Source of the DNA: Saposhnikovia divaricata
Taxonomy: Eukaryota; Streptophyta; Magnoliopsida; Apiales; Apiaceae
Direction of reading: 5' to 3'
DNA length: 64,000 bases
Assembly (NCBI GenBank): GCA_036435485.1
Contig: CM071596.1
Coordinates: 14,722,001 to 14,786,000 of the forward strand
Shown here: positions 53,007 to 64,000 of the stretch, one piece after another
Layout of the letters: each line of letters opens with the position of its first letter
Position numbering within the stretch: position 1 is the first letter of the stretch
Translations under genes and position numbers: made by a program
Notes under the pieces: model-generated
Told to the model about the DNA's origin: nothing
Database searches by the model: none
The model's input: the letters and a program-made list of their open reading frames with translations, nothing else

Positions 53007-55323
53007 TCAAACGACATTCGGGGTTTCATTAGTAGATTCCTTGGGAAGATTCGTTGCCAACTCGGCACAGTAGTCTTCAAAGGCGTGATCCGCGAGGTCG
53101 ACACCAGCAGCCTTCAAGCGACCGTAACAGTAGCCATACCCGACCCCAAGAGCTCGGGCAATGTCAGCAACTCCTTTCTCCACTTCGACCTTCAAGAGGT
53201 CGTTCGCCTTTTTTGATGCAACTAATTCATGCCTCACGGATTCCAAATCTTTTTCCAAATTGACATTCTTCTTCTGGTCGGAAGCAGCAACCTTCTTAAC
53301 CTGATCGAGTTCTTCACCCAACGCAGTCACTTTGTCCTTCAACTTGTGATTCTCATCCATCAACTTACTCTTCGCCTCAAAATTCTTCTTAGCAGCATCA
53401 GTCTCTCTTTTTTCGGACTCAGCAGCCCTCTTCTCGACCTCGACCTGACCTGCTTGGGCTTCAGATAACTCCTTTACGAGGCGATCGCTTTCACGAGGGC
53501 CAGCATCAGCCTTATAGGCATTTACAATATGAGTCAAGTCAGACAAAAACTGCAAACAAAGACAACAACGTTATAAAAATACTACTAAAAAATTAAAGGA
53601 ATAATGCAACTAAAAACAGGAAGTATAACTACCCGACCACCACGCGTCAAACAATGCTCAGCAACCTTGGCCCTCGATTTATCCACATAAGAGGTAAGAT
53701 CTTGAGGTAAATCAAAAACTTGAAACACCTACATGGTAGCAGGAGATTTCAAACCAAAAGTATACCTACATCTTTTACGAACATATATAACAGAAAGCTA
53801 CAAATCGAAGCTAGTTACACTAAGATGGTCTCATTCAAAAGTAAACTTGAGATAAAACCATTTGATAAGCTATACTAACCTGCACGGGGGCGTTAGGCCC
53901 AGCCGTCCAACGTTGGTGAGGAGAAACCTCGACCCGAACTGAAGAGACCGGCTCAACGGGCTGCAAAATTGGCGGCAGCTCGACCACTTCAGTAGCAGTA
54001 GCAGGTTTTCCCATATCTTCACGACTTGATTCACGTCCCATCTCATCACACCTCCTCAACACAATTCTCCGGTTCACTCCTCCTTCACTATCTTGATTAC
54101 GCTTCCTTTCGCGAAGACCATTATCTTCAACAACTCCAGAGCCAGCATTATCCACCTCGACTACGACCCCATCCAAAGCTTCAACGGGCTTGGGAACGCC
54201 ACTCCCAGCTTTCACAGAAGAACTCCCTATACCAGGCTTAGTAACAGTTGATTGACGGGCCAACAACGCTAGAGCACGATCCATTTCTTCACTTAATCCG
54301 CTCGAGAAGATTTTCTTCAAAGATTCACCCGCAACTACAAAAAGTAAAAATACATTGTCAAATCATCGCAAAAAGCAAGTATTAATAAAACTAAACAGCA
54401 AAACCAAATCATATATAAACATTACAATTATGCGTCTCTAAAAAGCGGGCATTCTTCAGTTGAAGGTGATCATACAAACAACTCTGACCCTGAAAAGTAT
54501 CTAAAAATTAAGTATCATATTTCTCCATATGGGTCAATCTAAAGATGGCATCTTTAGAAACTTTGCCGCAGGGCTTAACAAATTCCAAATCAGGTCCATG
54601 GAAATACATCCACTTGCCATGATACCCCGAGTTGGAAGACCTCACGTCAACAAGTTTTGGCCGACCTGTTCTCCTATCAAAATAGATCTGACCCCCAGAA
54701 TGCTTGATATTGTAAATAGAGAAAAATAATCGCAAAGTAGGAATACGACCCAATTCAGCACATCGAGCAATAAAGCCACTTGCTTGGGCAACTGAATTAG
54801 GTGTTAACTGCGCAATCCCACACCCTAAAGCCTCATAAACCGCTAGGTGAAAAGGGTGCATTGGGAGACGTAATCCGAACTCAAAATACAAGAAGGGAAT
54901 CCCGTGCATACCGTATTCAGGCATAAACCAAACGGGATCCTCGGGCTTAGGTGCAACACAACGCCAACCATTACTAAGATCGACCCATGAATCCAGAAAG
55001 TCACAATTAACCGGTCGAGTGGCATACACGCTCATATAAGTTAGGCTAGGCTTATCTACAAATTCCTCATCTCCCTTTTCTTTTGCTAATCGAACGACCT
55101 CACTTCGCAAAGCCAAAGTCCTAGGGCTTAAAGGGATAGGCTCAGGAGGGACATTTTCCTCAAAATCATCTAAAAACCCCAGAGACTGAGTCGAGGTTGT
55201 ATCAGGAAGTTCAAGATGATCTAAATTAAAAAAGGAATCGAAAGATTCCTCCTTAACAGGAAGCTTACCAGCATCCCCAACACCGATAGTATGAGAAGAA
55301 GAGGAAGAAAAGGAAAAAGACAT
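53007..55323 (-). pseudogene. Antisense spliced ORF of the gypsy element (transposase-28-like)
   Basis: Four minus-strand exon-like blocks: 55323 to about 54425, about 54338-53880, 53728-53633 and about 53550-53007, with GT-AG style junctions. The first encodes a Ser-rich start and the domain known from plant antisense ORFs (PF04195-like): GMHGIPFLYFEFGLRLPMHP, VYEALGCGIAQLTPNSVAQ and SGYHGKWMYFHGPDLEF. The later exons are polar and coiled-coil rich (EVEKRAAESEKRETDAAKKN). An in-frame TAA at about 54511 interrupts exon 1. Function is unknown; conservation across Tat-branch elements implies some role in the element's cycle. Confidence 0.7.
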
Positions 55324-55709
55324 AACTATTATAAAATTAATCAACAACGTGATCACACCTAGTCGGAAAAAAAGAAAGAGATTCGCTTTGCAGGAAAAAC
55401 ACGGCAAGAAAAACAAACTAAAACACTGCAGTTATAAAAAGAAGAGAAATAAAACAAAGACCCTTACCTTTTGAAGACGGGAGAAAAAACCTCTTGATTA
55501 CAAGTCTTGAAATTCGAACCGTCGCTCCAAAATGCACTACACTTCAATTGAAAAACAGGGATATATATAGACACAACCCCGTACGTGCAACAACAAAAAA
55601 AAAGGAGAGAAAGAAGAAAGAGAGAAACATTACCTTTTTTATTTTTCTCCCCTCAAATTACAAATAAAAACATATCTAAAGATATTAAAGAAAATGAAGG
55701 GGGGACAAA

Positions 55710-56061
55710 TGTTGGGCCACGAATATTAGTTAGAATAATATGTGTAATTGTAGTTGGCATGCAAACCCAATAGGTCATAGTTTGTAGTTAGGTCCAAAAT
55801 GTATTTAATTTCCTTAGTGGGCCTTGAAGCCCAGGACTTGTAAATAGATCATTATGGCTTATCCTCCAAGTAAAGGTGGTTAGAGGGACCCACACGAGAT
55901 TCCCTATAAATACTCTTGTACCACCTTACTTGGAAGGGGATGCAAATTGTTGTAAAGAGAGAACCTCTCAAAGGTTTATGAAATAAGAAAATACCTCAAC
56001 CTTCATGAATATTCTAGTTTATCCTTAATTAAATAGCTTGGACATATTTCATAGCCCATCA
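55710..56061 (+). repeat. 3' LTR of the gypsy element
   Basis: It starts TGTTGGGCC after the purine tract AAGGGGGGACAAA and ends GCCCATCA. It differs from the 5' LTR at roughly 20 sites by eye. Confidence 0.87.
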
Positions 56062-57690
56062 GAATGGTTCTCACACCGTGCATGACAGTTGATTAGCATT
56101 TACACGAAAATGCGATGACATACGTGAATCCGAAAAACAGATTCATTTTTTCTTTCGGCATCGCAATTCTATGACATTGTTCTACCCTAGTGTCAGCCCA
56201 TTTTATTTTTGAGCTCATATTCATATTTCCGGGCCGAAACATTGGGCTTTAAGTAACTGCTCCATTGATAGTAGTGTACTACAAATCAAATTGGTAAATT
56301 GCATTTTGTCCCTTTTTAGAAGCTTCATTTGAAATGAAAACAGAAATTATGTATAACAAAAAAAAAAAACGGAAACGTAATAGAATTCCATAAAATAAAT
56401 AAATATTAAGTGATCCGATAAATGTATGTTGATTTTTAATTCTAACTCATCCACCAAGCAAAAATTACAGTAAAATAATTTTAATTTTTTAAAGTCAAAT
56501 AATTATAACTTAATTGTGCTAAAATTATAAAAAGAAAATGAATTTAAATTTTAATCTTGTTAAACAGAAAACAGTATCCATATGTATGTTGCATACATAA
56601 TACATTTCACGTGGGAGAAGATATAAAGATGGACAAACAGTCCCACACACCAAACCAGCCCACCTCCAGAAATTAAACTATTGATTGATCAACCCTTTCG
56701 ATATCTATCTATCTATTTATATGGTCCACTTCAAAATCACCAACTAATTCATTTTTTTCTTGTGATTTGCGTAACAAACATCTCATCACCGTTCAATTCA
56801 CCGCCCATCACTAACTAAATTGTACGTACATGTTTTTTTAGAATAGTCGTTTTTAAATGAAATAGAAAGAATGTAATAAATTTGTTACATTGATTTTTTA
56901 GTGAGTGGTCCATTTTGAACCCTTACTTTGTAGGTGAGTGTACATGTCAAATTTATGGGTAATTGAAGAGACTGTTACGTTTCCAACCCCCAATTCCCCT
57001 AATTTTTTGATATTTTAATTAATTCGATTTTGACTTGTCTTAAAATATATTTTAAATAAATGATAAAGTTTTGCTAGAAATTCTCTAAACAAAATGTAAT
57101 GTACTTTATAAATCTATAAATAAAAAATTTATAATACAAAATAAAATGTGTTTCATGGGGTGTTGGAGTTTCTTTTTCTTGTGTAGTCTCTCGTCAGAGG
57201 TGAAGTCGGATCCTCAGTGCACCTTAAATTTATTTTACAGAAAAAAGAGCATTGTTACATCTTCCAGATTTTATCTCAAAAATCTTTTTAAATGATAGAT
57301 AAAAATTGTTGATTTTGTAAACGCATCGGAAGATCCATTGATTTTTTAAGATCATTTATCTAGTAAAGAAGAAAAACAATTACTGTATTAAATTAGTTTT
57401 CTTTCTAACATTTGAATAGTAGAAATCATTGTCATGCTATCTAATTCGCATACTTGTCAATCAAATTAGGTTGCATGTTAATTACGTGTTTATAATAACT
57501 GCAAGCCAAACAGAGGCTTAGCTCTCCTTTTCAGTTAGTTACTATAAGTTATAACTTCAAATGTTAGTTAACAAAGGTGAGAGAATGGATACAAACAGTT
57601 AGTTAAACTATTAGTTCACATACTATAAATAATAATCTATTATATACATAAAATGTCATAATATGTTCTATTTTAATCCAATTCAAATTA
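56062..57690. other. AT-rich intergenic DNA
   Basis: No gene, RNA gene or clear repeat was seen. A poly-A run is near 56360. Confidence 0.5.
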
Positions 57691-57868
57691 GGGGAGGATC
57701 CTCTGTCCCCTTTTTCGTGTCTCCTTCTGTGTCTCATGTACAAAAAGAGTGCCCCTGGCGGGGCCCTTGTATTAAAAAATAATAATAATATTTATTAATA
57801 AAGGGGCCCCGTCAGGGGCACTCTTTTTGTACAGGGGACACGAAGAAGGGGACAGAGTATCCAGGCTC
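57691..57868. mobile_element. Foldback MITE with perfect 9-bp target duplication
   Basis: The 178-bp element is flanked by TTCAAATTA at 57682-57690 and 57869-57877. Nearly the whole length folds back: CTCTGTCCCC, CGTGTC, GTACAAAAAGAGTGCCCCTG and GGGGCCC pair between the arms, with a short AT loop near 57775. The 9-bp duplication points to Mutator-type mobilisation. Confidence 0.85.
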
Positions 57869-57877
57869 TTCAAATTA

Positions 57878-58018
57878 TTATTTTGACCCTCCACATTCAT
57901 TAATATATATTAATTAAAATTTTGTGTTTAATTTGTTTATTTATTACTATCTAATTAATTATAGCACTTTAATTACATTGCAATAAATTATATCTAACTA
58001 ACTATACATGAATATATA

Positions 58019-58054
<36 letters not shown>

Positions 58055-58663
58055 ATCAATATTTATTTAGAATCACATTAAAAATTAGAACTTTGTAATC
58101 AATTTACATATTTTTCTGCATTGTACAATATATTTACGTAATAATTAAGCCTTTGAAGAAGTACGTGGCTAACACACAGATATAGAAGCTTTAGAACTCG
58201 CTATAAGTGATTTAACATTATTAATAAAATAATATTGGAATATTAATTTCATATTGCTAACTATGTATATTTGATATACAATCTACAGAATAAATTATTT
58301 TTGTGTGTTGTAATTTAGAATTTTCACTTTATAGAAATGTGTCTAAGACAATGTTTTTCTTATACTTTCTTGGCTCTTGTGCATTGTTGAAGCCAATTTT
58401 CGTCAAGGACAAAGCTTCAAGATTAAATTTATATTTGGGTATTCGGATAGAGATAATAAGAATAAAGATGTAAATATAAGAATACAATTATGGTTTTTGA
58501 GATATTTGGGACTGCTCTTGAGAGTTTGTAATCGGGTGTGTGATTTTCGGATCCCTCTCAAGGTGCCTACGTACCCTATTTATAGGGATCAAGTCCACGT
58601 AGTTCTATTCGATTTAAGATTGTACTTTTGGTAATATTAGGCCAGCCCGTGACCGATGCTTTA
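57878..58663. other. AT-rich intergenic DNA with TA microsatellite
   Basis: A TA repeat occupies 58030-58054. No gene is supported in the rest. Confidence 0.5.
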
Positions 58664-58893
58664 TGTAAGAACCCCAAATTTTGGATATAATTAAAACTTT
58701 TCTTATTGTGGTTAAAGAGCACTAATGAATGGTGGTTTCAAAGAACAATGATTGTAATGAATGGATATGGCTTTGGACAATGATCCTGATGCATTGGTAT
58801 ATTGTCAGAATAGAGTAATTCGATGGTTGAGGACCTAGATAAGAATAATCTACCATCTAGGAAGGAGCTAATGGATCCTTGAAGGGAAATGAG

Positions 58894-59013
58894 TACGTGC
58901 TTAGTGTTTCCCATACGTGCATAGTGTTTTCCGTACGTGCATAGTATTTCCCGTACGTGCATAGTGTTTCCCGTACGTGCATAGTATTTCCTGTACGTGC
59001 ATAGTAATTTGGT
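58894..59013. repeat. Six-copy 20-bp tandem repeat
   Basis: The unit is TACGTGCATAGTRTTTCCCG. Copies are complete with one to three substitutions; the last degenerates after TACGTGCATAGTA. Each carries the ACGTG core of G-box/ABRE sites. Confidence 0.95.
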
Positions 59014-61118
59014 GGATGAATAGTGATTTTGTAAGTTGGAAAACTTTTCACGCCACCCTATGTACGGGACGTGATATGGATGTTTCGAAGTCATATTAGT
59101 AATACGCGGAGGAAATAAGTGAATGCAGAGACGATCGGAATTCAGAAATTCCAAATTCTTTTTCGGTATAATATTTGACCGGACAGTGGATTAAATATTA
59201 TTATAATCCAAGAATTGAGATATTAACTTTGAGGGTTTGATATTTTGGGATGTTATTATATTTGATTTAAGAACGAAGGTAGGAAACCACTGAGGCAATG
59301 AAACAAGCGTTCTAGAAACCGCTAAAACGTTATAACGAGATTAATCAATAAAGCGAACGAATCCTAGATTACGGGTTAAGTTCGTATCGAGATTAAATAT
59401 CCTACATGGTCATCACGAGGATTATATTAAGGATTGGGGAAGGTATTATGAATATCGAGAAATTTTCCGATAAACCCTAGAGGTGAAACTACTTGGTTAT
59501 TCCTACGAATGATCAATCGAAACGAGCAATAACCGGACACAGAATCAAGCAGAGAAAGCAAGATACATACATGTGCTAATAGAAATATCTAGTAACCAAC
59601 TTAGTTGCAAACTAACTAGCAAGTTACAAGCCAACAAGGTACTTAGCAAGCAACCATGCATAATCTAGCACATGTCCCTTGAAAATTACCTCATGCATGA
59701 CATCTTACCTTTATTAAAGTAGCTTTAAGACTTAGATATTATCCTAGATGCATCAATAATACAATACCACACAATAACCCAAGCAACAAAACAAGCCAAA
59801 CATCACCACTCTCTTGAAAGAACCATTCGGCCCCTTTGGAAATTCAAAATCCAAAGTCCAAGCTCCCACCATCATTTGATCTTGTAATTTTTAAGGTGAG
59901 TCCTATAATTCAAGAAACTAATCTCCTAGAAATTTCAAGCCCAAATTCCTTTGTTTCCATTTTCAAAAAAATCAACAAAGAGGAGGGTGAATAGTGTTCT
60001 TATGAACTAACCTTTGATTTTTATGTTTCTTTTGATTGATCTAGCTAGCTTAAGGTCATCTAAGGATAGATCAAGGCTTACTAAGTCTATATCACACTCT
60101 AAGGAAGGTAAAAAGCTCAAAAACCCTTGGTATCATTTTGAGATTTTATGAGTTTTATGGATGATTTAGTGTTAGTATGCTACGTTATGCTTAGATCTAT
60201 GATTTTAGTCGATTATGGTTGTTGTTTGGATTGTGATTGATGAGATGGTTGAGATGAGTTGTTGATAGACTAGTCATGATGATTATCATGCGTTTGTTTG
60301 GTTGGATTGATCTTTGTTAGATCGAGATAAAGTGTAAAAACTTTGGAAAACGCGTAAACATAGCCGTTATAATGCCCGATTTTACAATATCATATTTTGT
60401 ATGCCATTTTTCTCATCAAGACCCTACTGTCCAGAAACTTTTCTGCCATATTAGGATAGCTTATGTTATAAGCTTCGTTTTGATATAAAGATCACGTGAA
60501 ACGGACTTACGGTTTAGGAGTTACGGCCGGTTTACTAAAAGTATTTCGAAACCGTAACCGATAATTCGTAACTGAAATTGAACCCTCGTAAAATATGTAA
60601 AATCATGACGAATCTTGGTAAATAAATACTAGAGGTAAAAAGTAAGGTGTGAAAGAAAACCGTATGTCAAAAGGATCGTTTTTCGATTTATTAAAAATAT
60701 GCGAGTCGAGGTTAAACGCGAACGAACCCCTAAAAGACGACTCTATTATAACTTCGGTAAAACACTTAGAAAACGGGCGATAAAACTCGGAGTATAATAT
60801 TGGTTCGTAATGATCAACCTTAGAACTTGTATGACTTAAGTATGTCCCAAGTATAAGTACAGTGACATGTCGTATTAACGAACGAATGTCGGGTCGGATC
60901 AATGATAAAAAGGAATCCACTAAAAGGGGTATAACGAGATAACTCGAGAACGTGTTTCGATTTAAGTATAACTTAACTTTTAAGATGTTAAGTGATTAAT
61001 CCCGAATGCCTTGGCTATTTATAGATCACCAAGCTGACCCGGGACCCGCTACCACTACCCCTTATCGTACTCGACTAGCAGGCAAGTTTCAATTCCCTTC
61101 TTTTAGGCTGTTGTTGTG

Positions 61119-61123
<5 letters not shown>

Positions 61124-61173
<50 letters not shown>
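61124..61173. repeat. TA microsatellite, about 25 units
   Basis: An uninterrupted TA dinucleotide tract lies inside the long LTR. Confidence 0.97.
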
Positions 61174-61176
<3 letters not shown>

Positions 61177-61429
61177 CTCTGTTATACATATGCCATAGCA
61201 TGCATGCCAACTTTCAAGTTATATCGTTATGCTTGTTCCTTGATTGTTTATTGGCTTATAAATTAGATATCTAACGTATCAATTATAAGCCGGTTATTGT
61301 AAGACCCTCATAGAAGGGCGTATCCATCTTATTCATCAAATATAGACCGGGAGTCAATATTTCTTGACATATCGAGATTACCTCGAAGAAAATATCTAAG
61401 TAAATATTTTCCATTATTCGGGCGACGAA

Positions 61430-62000
61430 TATTATTTGAATATTCGTTCGAGATTATTTATTTAACGATCCCTACTTCAAATAATTATTTGAACGTAACT
61501 ATTCGACGAATAATATTTTTTTTAATATTCATTCAGAGTCGAATTATTTATCGATTATTATTTCGAATATTCTTCTAAAGGTTGGACTACTAAATGAATA
61601 TTATTTGGATATTCATTTAGAATATTATTCATTAAATGAATATTACTTTTGAATATTCATTTAAGATAGTAATTACCTGATGAATATTATTTTAATGTTC
61701 ATCTGAAGCTTGATTTATTTATCGAGTCTTATCTTAATATTCCTTTAAAGCTTGGATTACTAAATGAATATTACTTGATATTCATTTAGAATATTATTCA
61801 TTAAATGAATATTACTTTTCAATAAACATTTAAATTCCTAATTAATTATGAATATTATTTTGAATATTCATCCAGGGTTCTATTTAATCATCGAATATTA
61901 TTTTAAATATTTTAAATATTCCTTTCAGGTCTTATTAATTAATGAATATTATTTTGAATATTCATTTGAATATTTAATTATGCAATAAATATTCTCTCGA
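61430..62000. repeat. Degenerate repeats of about 170 bp rich in GAATATTC palindromes
   Basis: Two units are clear (about 61540-61709 and 61710-61880). Each contains TAAATGAATATTA, GATATTCATTTAGAATATTA and TTCATTAAATGAATATTACT. Weaker relatives flank them. Many words are palindromic, so the region can form hairpins. Confidence 0.75.
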
Positions 62001-63457
62001 TATTTCTTCAAGGATTATTTGAGAAATACTCTGATTAAAGATATTCTTTCATATTCCTAAATATTCTGTAAAATATTTTAATTCAATAAATATTCTCTGA
62101 ATATTTATTCCATACTTAGAATAACCTCGAGAAGGTTTATCTTCTTCGATTATTACAGAAAATATTTCGGAGTCATATTATTATTAATCATATATCAAGA
62201 AAGGTTCTCAGACATCATTCTTCTTTGAGTCTATCTCCCTAATAATAAGGGAACCTTACTTGGAAAATGTTAATTATCTTGTCGACTTCCCGGTCATAGA
62301 GTATTCTCTTCACTCGCAACTCGGGTGCTATTGACTTATTAAGTCGTTGTTTACCTTCTCATCTTTCGAGAGGTAAGATTGTTGGAACAAGTTGATATTC
62401 GTTACCAAGCAATAGCTTGGAAGTTATTGGTGAATTTTCCTTTCCAACTAGATACGACTACTTTGTGGAGTCTTATCAACAAGTATTATACTTGGGGAAA
62501 GGGGGACGAACGTTACATTCAGAATCATGAATTCTATTGGAACTAGGAGTCGTGTAAGAGGCCGAGTAGCGTCGGCCCATCCCCTTTGGCCCAACCGTTG
62601 GCCTGGGAGAGCTAGTAAGGCGGTAGACAAGTAAAGCCGTCAGTTCTTCCTTCTGCCGGTAGTAAATTTAATTTGAGCTGTACGATCTCGACTGATCATC
62701 AAGATTGGAACAGCGGGCGCGGTGAATACTCCATCATTGGTTCATCATCCAAACTTATTTATTTCCTGCAACATGATTACTGTTGGCAGAGCTGGAAAAG
62801 TGTTCATAACTGGAATTGCAATCTTTTCATGCAAGTTCCTCTTTTTAATGACAATGAGAATATCACGCTTACTTTTGATGTAGCAGATATTTCTACAAAC
62901 AAATACTTTAAGTTACCTTGTAACTTCATCGTTCATATTATACTGGTATCATTTCCGTAAATGCATGGCATATGGTTTGGAAGATACTTTTGAACTGTTA
63001 TATATTATCGTTCAGTTATATATTATTGTTGGTGGGTTATTGCTCACCCTTGCTTTATTATCATATCACAACAACAGCTAGACCAGATGACTCGCACAAG
63101 GCGCACTCGACGCGGGCGAGGACGATGAGACTACCAGAGCTGAAGAAGAAGCTATTGGTAGGATATATTTATTCTTTCAGTACGAAGTATATGGTCTAGT
63201 ATGACTTATGTAAATGGATGGCAAAGAGTATGTATTTATATTGAAATTCTTTTGGATTGTAAGAACTCATAATGTGATTAATAAAAATTTGATTGTTACT
63301 CTGATTTCATCTCTGGGACTATAACGGGTGTGTTTTACATTATTGTGTTGGGTCATAGAGATGTAATTTATTTTATGTTAAGGAAAGTTCAAGTGTTGTG
63401 GACAGAATTGGAAACCGTAACGACCGGATCCCGGACCCCGGATCTGGGGGTGTTACA

Positions 63458-63677
63458 GAAGTGGTATCTGAGCGTACGTTATAAAACCCAGAGATGAGGC
63501 GACGTTAAAACAATAAATTCAATAAGATAATAAGAACTCTTGCCAAGTTCATAGTCAGACTACTTAATGTAGTGACGACATATAAAACCCTTATGGGAAC
63601 TCTTAAGTATCATGATAGTAAATTAGTTCGATATCGTATTGACGAGTAAGGCAACAGACCTTGAGGCATACGAGCAG
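63458..63677 (+). mobile_element. Start of the Tekay/Del-like interior: primer-binding site and leader
   Basis: TGGTATCTGAGCG at 63462-63474 resembles the initiator tRNA-Met site. The following 200 bp have no ORF, and gag would lie beyond the interruption at 63678. Confidence 0.6.
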
Positions 63678-64000
63678 TAGGGATGGCAACGGATCGGATC
63701 GGATCGGGTTTGGCCAAATCCAAATCCAAATCCAAAGTTTTCGGATCGGATCGGGTCTGGATCCGGGTTTGAAAATCAAAATCCAAATCCAAATCTTCGG
63801 GTTTTATCGGATTTCGGATCGGATTCGGGTTTAAATCGGGTTTTTAATTCAAAATTCAAAAATTAAAATAATCACAATAAGCAAAACATAAAAGTATAAA
63901 TATATTTAAAATTTAAAATATAAAAATATTTTAGTTGCATAAAAAATATAGAATATTATAAATAAAATTTAAAAACTATAAGGAAAATAAAGAATATATA
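63678..64000. mobile_element. Word-repeat element, left end (GGATCGGATC type), truncated by the window
   Basis: It starts TAGGGATGGCAACGGATCGG, followed by many copies of GGATCGG, CAAATCCAAATC and CGGGTTT, and then AT-rich sequence. The plan is like that of 3250-4345 and 4778-5677. The right end is not in the window. Confidence 0.5.

Larger units (their letters stand above)
42440..56061 (+). mobile_element. Ty3/gypsy retrotransposon (Tat/Retand-like) with nested Copia and antisense ORF
   Basis: LTRs of about 351 bp bound gag, protease, RNase H and integrase on the plus strand, plus a spliced antisense ORF between integrase and the 3' LTR. The purine tract AAGGGGGGACAAA is at 55696-55709. A duplicated RNase H-like block (TNNESEYEALLAGL) together with the antisense transposase-28-type ORF fits the Tat/Ogre/Retand branch. 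The RT palm is missing. Copia-3 sits at 45093-49728. Flanks share only GAAT. Confidence 0.85.
58664..63457 (+). repeat. 5' LTR (4.8 kb) of a Tekay/Del-like gypsy element
   Basis: It begins TGTAAGAACCCCAAATTTTG and ends GGGGGTGTTACA, forming the inverted terminus TGTAA...TTACA, and is immediately followed by a Met-tRNA-type primer-binding site. Very long LTRs with these ends are typical of the Tekay/Del chromoviruses. Inside are a 20-bp tandem array, a (TA)25 tract and degenerate palindromic repeats. No coding region is expected or seen. The 3' LTR is outside the window, so the boundaries rest on the termini and the primer site. Confidence 0.75.

Noticed and set aside
58894..59013. CRISPR-like array
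   Set aside because: The 20-bp units are directly adjacent with no spacers, and the DNA is plant.
58738..59154. 138-codon minus ORF with internal protein repeats
   Set aside because: The protein repeats come from the 20-bp tandem array, and it lies in an LTR.

Overview
The window is nuclear DNA of a flowering plant, most likely a eudicot. The evidence is an intron-containing FAR1-type gene, AT-rich intergenic DNA, and dense plant-type LTR retrotransposons and MITEs. An asterid such as an Apiaceae is possible, but I cannot fix the family from sequence alone. There is no bacterial-style gene organisation and I recognised no rRNA or tRNA gene.

Layout. 1-2610: a decayed minus-strand Copia derivative that keeps only gag and protease. 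2630-8035: two diverged copies of one segment, the second directly upstream of FAR1. Around them lie two hAT-like elements with reiterated subterminal words (3250-4345 and 4778-5677) and a 190-bp tandem duplication. 8186-11389: one apparently complete host gene, a FAR1 orthologue of 7 coding exons and 810 codons. 11390-16950: AT-rich DNA with a Stowaway MITE, a Mutator-type MITE with a perfect 9-bp target duplication, short GC hairpins and tandem repeats. 17670-20283: same-strand exon fragments of three unrelated genes (HIP co-chaperone, CLU/FRIENDLY, LSD1 zinc finger), which looks like transposon-captured gene pieces. 22367-22690: a two-exon defensin-like secreted peptide gene with a frameshift.

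22693-56061 is a stack of four LTR elements. A minus-strand Copia (22693-42314, TSD TAAGA) is split in gag by a 14.1-kb Sirevirus-like Copia (27383-41515, TSD CGAAG) with almost identical LTRs, intact gag and pol and a very long extra ORF. About 120 bp further on, a plus-strand Ty3/gypsy element (42440-56061) has lost its RT core, carries a spliced antisense ORF, and is split by another Copia (45093-49728, TSD GAGGT). LTR divergence counted by eye orders the insertions: gypsy oldest, then its nested Copia, then the outer Copia, with the Sirevirus-like element very recent.

56062-58663 is intergenic DNA with a foldback MITE. From 58664 to the end is a roughly 4.8-kb LTR, its primer-binding site and the start of the interior of a Tekay/Del-like gypsy element, interrupted by another word-repeat element.

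The most interesting signal is in the Sirevirus-like element. A dense array of a 12-base motif (GANWTMTCGAAT) sits upstream of the LTR TATA box. A second array plus a TATA box sits upstream of the third ORF, as if that ORF had its own promoter. FAR1 carries three consecutive 69-nt exons encoding a 23-residue repeat, and its first intron is an in-frame 108-nt segment without a stop.
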